DNA of 64,000 nucleotides from Streptomyces triculaminicus. Its GTDB lineage: Bacteria; Actinomycetota; Actinomycetes; Streptomycetales; Streptomycetaceae. The notes under the pieces were generated by a model, which did not search any database, was not told the origin of the DNA, and saw only the letters and a list, made by a program, of their open reading frames with translations. The stretch spans positions 248,001 through 312,000 of the forward strand of contig NZ_JAFMOF010000002.1 of assembly GCF_017349075.1 (NCBI RefSeq), read 5' to 3'. Below are positions 8,962-16,823 of the stretch, piece by piece; the first letter of the stretch is position 1, and every line of letters begins with the position of its first letter. The position numbers and the translations under genes were made by a program.

Positions 8962-9573
8962 TCACACCGTCGCGTACCGCTCCGCGAAGGCGTACCGCCG
9001 GGCCGCGAACAGCGCGGCGGGGGTGAGTACGGACACCGGGACCACGATGCCGCAGTCGGTGCAGACAGGTCCCTCGAGCGGGTAGCGCTCCAGGTCGGTG
9101 CGCCACTCGATGCGCTCCTGGGCGCACACGGGGCAGGCCTCGCCGGGCGCGGACTCCATGGCCGCGATCACCCGGCGCAGGACGTCGGCGAGCCGGGCGT
9201 CCGGCGTCACATCGGGCGACGCGCAGGGCACGATGTCACAGCCGCCCCAGGTGTTGCGGTGCCAGTCGTCGACGGCGCTGGGCTGGCGGATGCCGTCGTG
9301 CTTCTCGCGGCGGCGCCGGCCCGCGAACCCGGCCTCGTACGTCAGCCAGACCTCGCGCGCCTCCTCCAGCTCGGCCAGCGCGGAGATCAGCAGGGCGGGG
9401 TCGGGAGCGCGGTCGTCGGGGGCGAGGCCGGCGCGGGCGCACAGATGTCGCCAGGTCGCCCGGTGCCCGTAGGGGGCGAAGCGTTCGAGGCATTTGCGCA
9501 ACGAGGTCCGCCGTAGCGCGATGGTGTTGCGGGGATTGCGGACCTCTCGGGCCAGTGCTCTGAAACCTGCCAC
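8962..9573 (-). CDS. Protein with C-terminal zinc-ribbon-like cysteines, function unknown
   Basis: 203 residues. GTG 9573 is chosen because GGAGGT sits 8 bases upstream; the protein then opens VAGFRALAREVRNPR. The N-terminal half is basic and helical. A central GRRRREKHDGIRQP and DDWHRNTWGGCD segment follows, and the C-terminal third has CPVC and CTDC pairs about 25 residues apart, the spacing of a zinc ribbon. No enzyme motif is seen. It could be a nucleic-acid or protein binding factor, which is only a guess. The gene is convergent with soxR. Confidence 0.65.
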   Translation of the reverse strand: MAGFRALAREVRNPRNTIALRRTSLRKCLERFAPYGHRATWRHLCARAGLAPDDRAPDPALLISALAELEEAREVWLTYEAGFAGRRRREKHDGIRQPSAVDDWHRNTWGGCDIVPCASPDVTPDARLADVLRRVIAAMESAPGEACPVCAQERIEWRTDLERYPLEGPVCTDCGIVVPVSVLTPAALFAARRYAFAERYATV

Positions 9574-9764
9574 TGCATCCCACCTCCGACGGAGCGGACT
9601 CGGATCGACATGGAAGGGACGTATCCCGTCGCCCATCGGATCCATCCGATCTTCGGATCCTCCGGACGCGCATACGCCCGACTCCGGTCTGCTACCCCCA
9701 AAGGCCGCACAGATGTGGGCTTCCTGGAAGGTGGCGGATGATCGCCGGTCATGCCCGCCCGAGG
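9574..9764. other. 191-base gap, no gene seen
   Basis: This gap lies between two minus-strand genes. It contains the promoter region of the zinc-ribbon-like gene and a dyad around GGATCC/GGATCC at about 9639-9660. No ORF is supportable. Confidence 0.4.
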
Positions 9765-11102
9765 TCAGCGGACGAGCCGCCCGGCCAGCAGGACCAGGCG
9801 CGCCAGCTCGCCGTGGCAGATGTCGCTGTGGGCGCCCGCGGGCGGGCCGCCGCGCCGGACGACCGCCGAGACGTCGACGTTCACGCAGCCCTCGGCGGGC
9901 AGCCCCTCCAGGGCCTCGGCGAGCGGCAGGGCCGTGGTGCCCTCGACGGACTGGACGCCGTCGTGGCCCATCGCGCCCCAGCGGACGTCGCGCGGGCCGA
10001 ACGCCGAGGCGGGGTCGCGGGAGACCTGGGAGGCGAGCGGGTAGAGCAGCCCCAGCGCCTGGTCGTGGTCGGAGTGGCAGCACACCACCGGGCCCCGCAC
10101 CTTGGTGTGCAGCCCCTTCAGGGCGCCGCCGCGGCCGGCGTCGAAGGGCAGCCGGGGCGCGAACGCGTAGTGCGAGAAGGCGCCTTGGAGCAGGGTGAGG
10201 GAGTGCACGCACCCGGTGCGCTCCGGAAGCGCGCCGAGCGCGAACGCCATGAGCCGCCCGCCGAAGCTGTGCCCCACCAGATGGACGCGCAGCTCGGGGG
10301 AGGCCTCGGCGAGCAGCCCCAGCGCCGGCCCGAGTCCCGCGCCGCCGACCGTGCCCGCGCGCCGTTTCATCTCCCAGTACGAGCCCTGGCGCAGCAGCTC
10401 GAGGGCGCCGTTCCACAGCCGCCGGCCGAGGTCGCCGAAGAGCCCGGCCCCGGCCGCCTCGGGTGCCGCGCCGGGGGGAGCCTCCATGGCGGCCAGCGCG
10501 TCCGCGAAGCGGCCGCAGACGCGCGCCGGGTCGTCGGCGAACATCACCGGCTCCGCGGCGGCCTCCGCGTCCGGCTCCATGTCGTGCGCGGAGGGGCCCG
10601 CGGCGGCGGCGTCCGTCCGGCGCGGGGCGACGAGCCGGCGCACGAGGGCCGCGAACTCCTCCAGCCGGGCCGGGTCGTCCGGCCGCTGCTCGAGCAGTTC
10701 CGCCAGCCGGTCCAGCAGCGGCTCGCTGCCGGGGAAGGCGCGGGCCAGTGCCCGTAGCGTCGCGGGGGCGAGGCAGGGCGCGGCGGCCGGTGCGGCGGCT
10801 TGCGCCGGGAAGTCCGGAATCGGCTCGTCCGTGAACCGCATGGACGGCCAGATCACGCCGGCGTAGCCGAGGCGCGCGGGGCTGCCGGCGTCCCTGAGGA
10901 GAGCGGGGAAGGGGGCGAGGAAGCGGTCGTAGAGGAGGGTGGCGGTCGACCGGTCGTTGTTCCAGCCGTGCGAGAAGATCACCAGGTCGGTGAGTCCCCG
11001 CTCCGTCACCCCGCGTACCAGGGCGTCCCGTGCGCCCGCGTCGGGGTCCCCCTCGGCGTCGAACGTCAGCTCCCAGTACGGCTCCACGGATATGCCCGCC
11101 AT
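9765..11102 (-). CDS. Alpha/beta-hydrolase-fold serine hydrolase
   Basis: 445 residues. The N-terminal IFSHGWNND strand-turn is the usual oxyanion-side HG motif, and the nucleophile elbow GHSFGG lies in the C-terminal half (about residue 290). A long Ala/Pro-rich insert separates them. Candidate acid and base residues are in SDHDQALG and MGHDGV. There is no signal peptide, so a cytoplasmic enzyme is expected. ATG 11102 follows a G-rich ribosome site (GGGGGA). The substrate cannot be assigned. It is divergent from the SDR gene, with a TetR-type site between them. Confidence 0.78.
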   Translation of the reverse strand: MAGISVEPYWELTFDAEGDPDAGARDALVRGVTERGLTDLVIFSHGWNNDRSTATLLYDRFLAPFPALLRDAGSPARLGYAGVIWPSMRFTDEPIPDFPAQAAAPAAAPCLAPATLRALARAFPGSEPLLDRLAELLEQRPDDPARLEEFAALVRRLVAPRRTDAAAAGPSAHDMEPDAEAAAEPVMFADDPARVCGRFADALAAMEAPPGAAPEAAGAGLFGDLGRRLWNGALELLRQGSYWEMKRRAGTVGGAGLGPALGLLAEASPELRVHLVGHSFGGRLMAFALGALPERTGCVHSLTLLQGAFSHYAFAPRLPFDAGRGGALKGLHTKVRGPVVCCHSDHDQALGLLYPLASQVSRDPASAFGPRDVRWGAMGHDGVQSVEGTTALPLAEALEGLPAEGCVNVDVSAVVRRGGPPAGAHSDICHGELARLVLLAGRLVR

Positions 11103-11275
11103 GGCGCGTCCCCCTGCCCCGGTCCGATGTGCGCGCATCTTCCTGCCGTCAAGGGGACATGTCCAGCCTCTTCCGCACCTGTTCACCCGTCCGTGATTCG
11201 CAGGGTGAACCCTTGTGCGGGGGCCGGGCGGACGAGAGCCCGGGACGGGGCGTGCCCGGCGCCCTTCCGCCCCGA

Positions 11276-11293
11276 CATACCGACCGGTTAGTC
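11276..11293. promoter_or_regulatory. TetR-type operator upstream of the SDR gene
   Basis: ATACCGACCGGTTAGT is an imperfect palindrome centred on CCGG (between 11285 and 11286), 34-51 bases before the SDR start. Its left half ACCGACCGGT is identical to the near-perfect 20-bp palindrome at 15129-15148 in front of the APH/ACAD operon, so both are probably bound by the same repressor, most simply the TetR protein at 12186-12797. Confidence 0.6.
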
Positions 11294-11326
11294 TGCTCGG
11301 GCCGTCGGTGCGAGGGAGGCACGAGC

Positions 11327-12136
11327 GTGAAGTCCGTACGGAACGCGGGAGTTGTGGTCACCGGGGCGGGCGGCGGCATCGGGGCCGCGCTCGCCCGCAG
11401 GTTCGCCGCCGAGGGGGCCCGGGTCGTGGTCAACGACCTCGACGCCGCCAAGGCCGCCGCCGTCGCGGAGGAGACCGGCGCCGTCGCCGTCCCCGGCGAC
11501 GCCTCAACCGTCCTGCCCGCCGCCCGCGAGGCCCTGGGCGGCGTGATCGACGTCTACTGCGCCAACGCCGGCGTCGCCCACACCGGCGGCCCGGAGGCCG
11601 CCGAGGACGCCTGGGCCGCGTCCTGGGACGTCAACGTCATGGCCCACGTCCGCGCGGCCCGCGAGCTGCTCCCCGGATGGCTCGAGCGCGGCAGCGGGCG
11701 CTTCGTGGCCACCGTCTCCGCGGCCGGCCTGCTCACGATGGTCGGCTCGGCCCCGTACAGCGTCTCCAAGCACGCGGCCCTCGCCTTCGCCGAATGGCTC
11801 TCGCTCACCTACCGCCACCGGGGCGTCGACGTGCACGCCATCTGCCCGGCGGGCGTCCGCACGGACATGCTGCGCGACACCGGCGCGGCGGGGGACCTCC
11901 TCCTGCGGCCCACCGCCGTCGAACCCGACGCCGTGGCGGACGCGCTCTTCACGGGCATGGCCGAGGGCCGCTTCCTGATCCTCCCGCACCCCGAGGTGGC
12001 CGGCTTCGCCGCCGCCCGCGCGACCGACCCCGACCGCTGGCTCGAGGGGATGAACCACCTCCAGCGCAAGGTCGAGGACCTGGGACGGCCCGGGAGTCCG
12101 CCGGAGGCGGAACCGCGCGGGCGGTCGCGGGACTAG
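11327..12136 (+). CDS. Short-chain dehydrogenase/reductase (SDR)
   Basis: 269 residues. The Rossmann motif is TGAGGGIGAA near residue 10, the second strand reads VVVNDLD, NAG lies in YCANAGVAH, and the catalytic triad is Ser in ATVSAAG with YSVSK (Tyr and Lys). The start is GTG 11327 with GAGGGAGG upstream. It oxidises or reduces an alcohol or ketone with NAD(P). It lies 49 bases before a TetR gene on the same strand, and the operator upstream matches that of the convergent ACAD/APH operon, suggesting a role in the same acyl-CoA pathway, for example oxidation of a hydroxyacyl intermediate. Confidence 0.88.
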   Translation: MKSVRNAGVVVTGAGGGIGAALARRFAAEGARVVVNDLDAAKAAAVAEETGAVAVPGDASTVLPAAREALGGVIDVYCANAGVAHTGGPEAAEDAWAASWDVNVMAHVRAARELLPGWLERGSGRFVATVSAAGLLTMVGSAPYSVSKHAALAFAEWLSLTYRHRGVDVHAICPAGVRTDMLRDTGAAGDLLLRPTAVEPDAVADALFTGMAEGRFLILPHPEVAGFAAARATDPDRWLEGMNHLQRKVEDLGRPGSPPEAEPRGRSRD

Positions 12137-12185
12137 TGTGCGGGGCGTGCACGGGGCACAGCGGCGGAAGGGCGGGCAGCGGGCG

Positions 12186-12797
12186 ATGACGACCAGGGCG
12201 GCGACGGCCAGGGCGACGGACAACGGCGGAAGGCCGGTGCCACGGCGGTTGCTGGCCGCCGCCACCCGGCTGTTCGCCGAACGGGGCTACGACCGGACGT
12301 CCGTACAGGACATCGTGGAGGCGGCGGGCGTCACCAAGGGCGCGCTCTATCACTATTTCGGGTCGAAGGACGATCTGCTGCACGAGGTCTACGGGCGGGT
12401 GCTGCGCCTCCAGCAGGAGCGGCTCGACGGCTTCGCGGGCGCCGACGCCCCGGTGGAGCGGCGGCTGCGGGCCGCCGCGGCCGACGTCGTGGTGACGACC
12501 CTGGAGAACCTCGACGACACGAAGATCTTCTTCCGGTCCATGCACCACCTCGGTCCCGAGAAGTGCAAGCAGGTGCGCGCCGAACGCCGCCGCTACCACG
12601 AGCGGTTCCGGGCCCTGGTCGAGGAGGGCCAGCGCACCGGCGTCTTCAGCTCCGCGACCCCGGCCGACCTGGTGGTGGACTACCACTTCGGCTCCGTCCA
12701 CCACCTCGGCAGCTGGTACCGCCCGGACGGCGCGCTCGCGCCCCAGCAGGTCGCCGACCACCTGGCGGACCTGCTGATGCGGGCGCTGCGGCCGTAG
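12186..12797 (+). CDS. TetR-family repressor, probably of the SDR/ACAD/APH genes
   Basis: 203 residues. The helix-turn-helix is FAERGYDRTSVQDIVEAAG followed by GALYHYFGSKDDLL. The C-terminal domain is helical with a His-rich RSMHHLG and FGSVHHLGSW region, similar in general layout to KstR2-type acyl-CoA-responsive regulators. ATG 12186 is preferred over upstream GTGs. It lies downstream of the SDR gene and converges on the ACAD gene. The shared palindromes at 11276-11293 and 15129-15148 make it a local regulator whose ligand could be an acyl-CoA thioester (inferred). Confidence 0.85.
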   Translation: MTTRAATARATDNGGRPVPRRLLAAATRLFAERGYDRTSVQDIVEAAGVTKGALYHYFGSKDDLLHEVYGRVLRLQQERLDGFAGADAPVERRLRAAAADVVVTTLENLDDTKIFFRSMHHLGPEKCKQVRAERRRYHERFRALVEEGQRTGVFSSATPADLVVDYHFGSVHHLGSWYRPDGALAPQQVADHLADLLMRALRP

Positions 12798-12802
12798 GAC
12801 CC

Positions 12803-12832
12803 GCCACCGCGGGCCCCCGGGTCAGCGGTGGC
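12803..12832. terminator. Bidirectional hairpin between TetR and ACAD genes
   Basis: GCCACCGC at 12803-12810 pairs with GCGGTGGC at 12825-12832 across a GC-rich loop. It spans the gap between two convergent genes, including the ACAD stop. There is no T-tract, as is common in Streptomyces. Confidence 0.5.
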
Positions 12833-14054
12833 GCGCGAGCTCCCGGCGGGCCAGCGAGCGCTGGTGCACCTCGTCCGGCCCGTCGGCCAGGCGCAGCGTC
12901 CGCGCCGCGGCCCACAACTCGGCCAGCGGGAAGTCCTGGCTCACCCCCGCCGCCCCGTGCAGCTGGACGGCCTTGTCGAGGATGTCCACGACCGTGCGCG
13001 GGGTGGCGATCTTGATGGCCTGGATCTCGGTGTGGGCGCCCTTGTTGCCCACGGTGTCCATGAGCCAGGCCGTCTTCAGCACCAGCAGCCGCAGCTGTTC
13101 GACGGCCACGCGCGCGTCCGCGATCCACTCCCGCACCACGCCCTGCCCGGCGAGCGGCTCGCCGAACGCCGTCCGGGTCAGCGCCCGCCGGCACATCAGC
13201 TCGATGGCGCGCTCGGCCATGCCGATCAGGCGCATGCAGTGGTGGATGCGGCCGGGGCCGAGCCGGGCCTGGGCGATGGCGAAGCCGCCGCCCTCCTCGC
13301 CGATCAGATGGCCGGCGGGCACCCGGACGTCGTCGAAGACGACCTCGGCGTGCCCGCCGTGGTAGTGGTCCTCGTAGCCGTAGACCGTCATGGCGCGCCG
13401 GATCCGGACGCCGGGGGTGTCACGGGGCACCAGGATCATCGACTGCCGGCGGCGGACGTCCGGGGCGCCCGGGTCGGTCTGGCCCATCACGATGAAGATC
13501 CGGCACTCCGGGTGCAGGGCACCGGAGATGTACCACTTACGCCCATTGATGACGTAGGTGTCGCCGTCGCGCTCGATGCGCGTCTCGATGTTCGTCGCGT
13601 CGGAGGAGGCCACCTCGGGCTCCGTCATCGCGAAGGCCGAGCGGATCTCGCCGGCCAGCAGCGGGCGCAGCCAGCGCTCGCGCTGCTCGTCGTTCCCGAA
13701 CTGCGCCAGCAGCTCCATGTTCCCGGTGTCGGGTGCCGCGCAGTTCAGGGCCGTGGGGGCCAGCTGCGGGCTCCGGCCGGTGATCTCGGCCAGCGGCGCG
13801 TACTGCAGGTTGGTCAGCCCGGCGCCGCGCTCCTCGCCGGGCAGCCCGGGGGTGTCGGGGAGGAAGAGGTTCCACAGCCCGCGCCGGCGCGCCTCCGCCT
13901 TGAGCTCCTCCACCACCGGCGGTACGTCCCACGGCGAGGCGAGCTTCGCGCGCTGCTCGGCGGCGGTGGCCTCGGCCGGGTGGACGTGCTCGTCCATGAA
14001 GGCCAGCAGCCTGCCGCGCAGTTCCTCGGTACGGGCGTCGAATGCGAAGTCCAT
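12822..14054 (-). CDS. Acyl-CoA dehydrogenase (ACAD10/11-like)
   Basis: 410 residues, normal length for the family. Recognisable parts are the all-helical N-domain, the FAD-contacting segment [17 protein letters not shown], a beta-domain with RKWYISGA, and a C-terminal helical domain with [14 protein letters not shown]. It forms a trans-2,3 double bond in acyl-CoA, passing electrons through FAD. It is 5 bases downstream of an aminoglycoside-phosphotransferase-like kinase. In ACAD10/ACAD11 these two activities are fused, and in the bacterial lva pathway they act together to turn 4-hydroxyacyl-CoA into 3-hydroxyacyl-CoA. That pairing supports a 4-hydroxyacid role here. Confidence 0.92.
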   Translation of the reverse strand: MDFAFDARTEELRGRLLAFMDEHVHPAEATAAEQRAKLASPWDVPPVVEELKAEARRRGLWNLFLPDTPGLPGEERGAGLTNLQYAPLAEITGRSPQLAPTALNCAAPDTGNMELLAQFGNDEQRERWLRPLLAGEIRSAFAMTEPEVASSDATNIETRIERDGDTYVINGRKWYISGALHPECRIFIVMGQTDPGAPDVRRRQSMILVPRDTPGVRIRRAMTVYGYEDHYHGGHAEVVFDDVRVPAGHLIGEEGGGFAIAQARLGPGRIHHCMRLIGMAERAIELMCRRALTRTAFGEPLAGQGVVREWIADARVAVEQLRLLVLKTAWLMDTVGNKGAHTEIQAIKIATPRTVVDILDKAVQLHGAAGVSQDFPLAELWAAARTLRLADGPDEVHQRSLARRELARHR

Positions 14055-14059
14055 GGGAC

Positions 14060-15082
14060 TCAGCCCTCCTTGAGGGTGGTCAGGCCGTTGCGGACGAAGA
14101 GCGGGACGAGCTGTCCGATGCGGTCGAAGCCCGCGCCGACGGTCTGTCCCAGGGTGTAGCGGTAGTGGATGCCCTCGAGGATCACGGCGAGCTTGAAGTA
14201 GGCGAACGCGGTGTACCAGGGCAGCGCCGTGACGTCGCGGCCCGAGCGGGCGGCGTACCGCGCGACGATCTCGGCGGGCGTGGGATGGCCGGGCGCCTCG
14301 CGCGTGGTGGTGAGGGGGGAGCCGGGAACGGCCCGCTGCTCGCTGTACATCACCAGCAGGCCGAGGTCGGTCAGCGGGTCGCCGAGCGTGGACATCTCCC
14401 AGTCCAGGACGGCCCGTACGGTGTCGTCGGCGCCGACGAGCACGTTGTCGAGCCGGTAGTCGCCGTGGACGACGGCCGGCGCGGGGGAGCGGGGCAGCGC
14501 CCCGCCCAGCGCCGCGCGCAGCTCGTCGATCCCGGCCAGCTCACGGCTGCGGGAGGCCTCGAGCTGCTTGCCCCACCGCCGCAGCTGCCGCTCCAGGAAT
14601 CCTTCGGGCCGCCCGAAGTCCGCGAGCCCGGCCGCCTCGGGGTCCACGGCGTGCAGGCCGACGAGCGTGTCGGCGAGGGCCAGCACGACCTCGCGGGTGC
14701 GCTCCGGGCCGATCGCGGCGAGCTGGTCCGCGGTGCGGTACGGCGTGCCCTCGACGAACTCCATGACGTAGAAGGGCGCCCCGAGCACGTCCTCGTCCTC
14801 GCACAGGAGCAGCGCCTGGGGCACGGGGACCGCCGTCCGGCGCAGCGCGCTGATCACCCGGTGCTCGCGCCGCATATCGTGCGCGGTCGCCAGGACGTGC
14901 CCGAGCGGCGGCCGGCGGACCGCCCACCGCGTCGTGCCGTCGGTGACGGCGTAGGTGAGGTTGGACCGGCCCCCCTCGATCAGCTCGGCCGTCAGCTCCC
15001 CGCCCGTCAGCCCGGGCAGCGCCCGGTCCAGATGGGCCCGGAGCCGCTTCGGATCGAGTCCGGGGGGATTGCCCTTGCTCAT
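14060..15082 (-). CDS. APH-family kinase, putative 4-hydroxyacyl-CoA phosphotransferase
   Basis: 340 residues. The aminoglycoside/choline-kinase fold shows the catalytic loop [10 protein letters not shown] and the metal motif [14 protein letters not shown]. The N-terminal [10 protein letters not shown] and WAVRRPP segments form the nucleotide-binding lobe and match the subfamily that pairs with ACAD11-like enzymes rather than antibiotic-resistance kinases. ATG 15082 has GAGGAG upstream. It is first in an operon with the acyl-CoA dehydrogenase. A 20-bp palindrome at 15129-15148, 47 bases upstream of the start, is the likely repressor site. Substrate assignment is by analogy with LvaA and ACAD10/11. 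Confidence 0.87.
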   Translation of the reverse strand: MSKGNPPGLDPKRLRAHLDRALPGLTGGELTAELIEGGRSNLTYAVTDGTTRWAVRRPPLGHVLATAHDMRREHRVISALRRTAVPVPQALLLCEDEDVLGAPFYVMEFVEGTPYRTADQLAAIGPERTREVVLALADTLVGLHAVDPEAAGLADFGRPEGFLERQLRRWGKQLEASRSRELAGIDELRAALGGALPRSPAPAVVHGDYRLDNVLVGADDTVRAVLDWEMSTLGDPLTDLGLLVMYSEQRAVPGSPLTTTREAPGHPTPAEIVARYAARSGRDVTALPWYTAFAYFKLAVILEGIHYRYTLGQTVGAGFDRIGQLVPLFVRNGLTTLKEG

Positions 15083-15128
15083 CGCACGCTCCTCGTCAGG
15101 GGAGTTGACCGCCACGTCCGGAGGCCAT

Positions 15129-15148
15129 CATGCCGACCGGTCGGTATG
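15129..15148. promoter_or_regulatory. Near-perfect 20-bp palindromic operator of the APH/ACAD operon
   Basis: CATGCCGACCGGTCGGTATG is symmetric at all but one position per half. The core ACCGGT and flanking CCGACCGGTYGG resemble TetR-family operators. It is related to the site at 11276-11293 before the SDR gene. Confidence 0.7.
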
Positions 15149-15207
15149 CCGTCCAGAGGGAGCCCCCGGGCGGGGGCCGGTGGGCGGGGTCCGGCGGGCC
15201 GGCCGGC

Positions 15208-16155
15208 TCACGCGTGGCAGGCGATCGGGCGGCCGCCGTTCATCGTCTGCATGTCGGCGAGCACGGTGGGCGCGTCGAGCGGGGCGCCCAGCGGCAGGCC
15301 CTCCAGTTCGGCGTAGGCGCGGTGGAGGTTGGCGACCAGGCGCTCGCTCTCGCGCAGGCCCGCGAACTCGCCGAGGTCGGCGTCGCGGGCGGCCTCCAGC
15401 GGGGTGCGGCCGGCCGCGTGGGACGTCCGGGCCAGGTCCTGGACGAAGCGCAGGTAGGCCTCGACGGTGTCGTACACCCCGGGGTCGGTGACCCGCCCGT
15501 GGCCGGGCACGACGACGGGCGCGTCGAGGGCGCGCAGCCGCTCCACGGCGCGCAGCGAGCCGCTGAGCGAGCCCATCATGAGGAAGGGCGTGCCGCCGTG
15601 GAAGACCAGGTCGCCGGTGAAGACGACGCCGTGCTCGGGCAGGTGGGCGATGGTGTCGCCGACGGTGTGGGCCACACCGGGGTGGATCAGGCGCACCTCG
15701 GTCTCACCGATGTGCAGGGTGAGGGTGTCGGTGTAGGTGAGCGTCGGGGCGGTGACCTCGACGTGGCCGTAGTCGACCTCGGGCCACAGGGTGTGCAGCT
15801 GCAGGCCCGCGGCGAGCACCTCGGCGCGGCAGTCGTCGTGCCCGATGACGGTGGCCTCGGGGGTGAAGACGCAGTTGCCGTAGGTGTGGTCGCCGTGGTG
15901 ATGGGTGTTGACCAGGAGGGAGGGCCGCGGGGCGCCGCCGGCCGCCACCGCGTCGCGCAGCAGCAGGGCCCGCCGCTCGGTGGGCGCGGTGTCGATCAGC
16001 AGGGTGCGCCCGCCGCCGGTGACGATCCCGGCGTTGTTCAGGCACCAGCCGCCGTCGGGCTGGATGTAGGCGCTCACCCCGGGGGCGAGCGGGACGGTGT
16101 AGGGCTCGGTGCCCTCGGCTCCCGGGGCGGGTGCGATGGTGCGCGTGCTGGTCAT
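15208..16155 (-). CDS. Metallo-beta-lactamase-fold hydrolase
   Basis: 315 residues. The metal-binding motif NTHHHGDHTYG (HxHxDH) is followed by further His/Asp ligands in HPGVAHTVGDT and FTGDLVF, and by VVPGHGRV near residue 230. There is no signal peptide. The layout matches generic cytoplasmic MBL hydrolases acting on thioesters, lactones or quinoline-type compounds; the substrate cannot be chosen from sequence. It lies between the ACAD operon and a MarR gene, all on the minus strand. The 78-base gap to marR contains a 16-bp GC palindrome at 16179-16194. Confidence 0.85.
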   Translation of the reverse strand: MTSTRTIAPAPGAEGTEPYTVPLAPGVSAYIQPDGGWCLNNAGIVTGGGRTLLIDTAPTERRALLLRDAVAAGGAPRPSLLVNTHHHGDHTYGNCVFTPEATVIGHDDCRAEVLAAGLQLHTLWPEVDYGHVEVTAPTLTYTDTLTLHIGETEVRLIHPGVAHTVGDTIAHLPEHGVVFTGDLVFHGGTPFLMMGSLSGSLRAVERLRALDAPVVVPGHGRVTDPGVYDTVEAYLRFVQDLARTSHAAGRTPLEAARDADLGEFAGLRESERLVANLHRAYAELEGLPLGAPLDAPTVLADMQTMNGGRPIACHA

Positions 16156-16178
16156 GCGAAGGCCTCCCGTGCCGTCCG

Positions 16179-16194
16179 CCGCCCGGCCGGGCGG
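16179..16194. terminator. GC-rich perfect palindrome after the MarR gene
   Basis: CCGCCCGGCCGGGCGG is fully symmetric and lies between the MarR stop and the MBL start. It could fold as a short hairpin terminator or be a protein site. Confidence 0.35.
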
Positions 16195-16233
16195 ATCCGA
16201 TCACCCGTCAGAATACGGGCGGGGGCCGCCGCT

Positions 16234-16674
16234 TCACCCCCGGTGTTCGAGTCCGGGCCGCAGTCGCTCGAGGAGGCCGTACAGGGCCGTGCGCTCCGCC
16301 TCGTCGAGGGCGTCGAGCGCGCTGTGCGTGGCCTGCATCTCGGCGCGCACCCGGCGGATGGTCTCGCGGCCCTCGTCGGTGGCGACCACGTTCTTGACCC
16401 GGCGGTCGGCCGGGTCAGGCTCCCGGCGCACCAGGCCGCGCGCCTCCAGCCGGTCCACGATGCCGGTGACGTTGGAGGCGTCGCACAGCAGCAGCGCCGC
16501 CAGGCCGCGCATGGGCACCGGGCCCTTGAGCTGAGCCAGCAGCTTGGCCTGGACGGAGGTGAGGCCGTGGCGGGCCGCGGCGGCGGCGAAGTCCTGCCAC
16601 TGGGCGGTGCCGAGCGCGGCGACGAGCTCCAGGAGCTGGGCCTTGGTCGGGGTGTGGGGGGTGGGGCCGGTCAT
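16234..16674 (-). CDS. MarR-family transcriptional regulator
   Basis: 146 residues. The MarR winged helix is clear: LTSVQAKLLAQL, MRGLAALLLCDASNVTGIVDRLEARGLV, and a wing RREPDPADRRVKNVVAT. ATG 16674 is preferred; an ATG at 16713 also fits the frame. A single Cys (LLLCDAS) lies in the recognition region. The gene is divergent from an MFS exporter and quinone oxidoreductase. This is a classic arrangement in which the repressor is released by a toxic ligand, and inverted repeats occur between the two genes. Confidence 0.88.
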   Translation of the reverse strand: MTGPTPHTPTKAQLLELVAALGTAQWQDFAAAAARHGLTSVQAKLLAQLKGPVPMRGLAALLLCDASNVTGIVDRLEARGLVRREPDPADRRVKNVVATDEGRETIRRVRAEMQATHSALDALDEAERTALYGLLERLRPGLEHRG

Positions 16675-16756
16675 GGCCTCGAGTGTACTCAAGAGCTTTA
16701 TGTCATTAACCATTAACTTGACTACCTGAAGTATCCCCGCCTACCGTGGTCCGAGT

Positions 16757-16775
16757 TGCTTGACGATCTCAAGCA
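16757..16775. promoter_or_regulatory. Inverted repeat between marR and MFS genes, likely MarR operator
   Basis: TGCTTGA-CGATC-TCAAGCA is a perfect 7-bp inverted repeat with a 5-bp spacer. A weaker related copy, ACTTGA-CTACC-TGAAGT, lies just upstream around 16717-16733. Both fall in the divergent promoter region. Confidence 0.6.
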
Positions 16776-16823
16776 TCAATGTCGTGAAGTAACACGAGCA
16801 ACGTGAAGGAACACCCCCGCCCC

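Noticed and set aside
14060..15082. Aminoglycoside resistance gene
   Set aside because: The HGDxxxDN kinase motif alone does not show resistance. The operon with an acyl-CoA dehydrogenase points to acyl-CoA metabolism.
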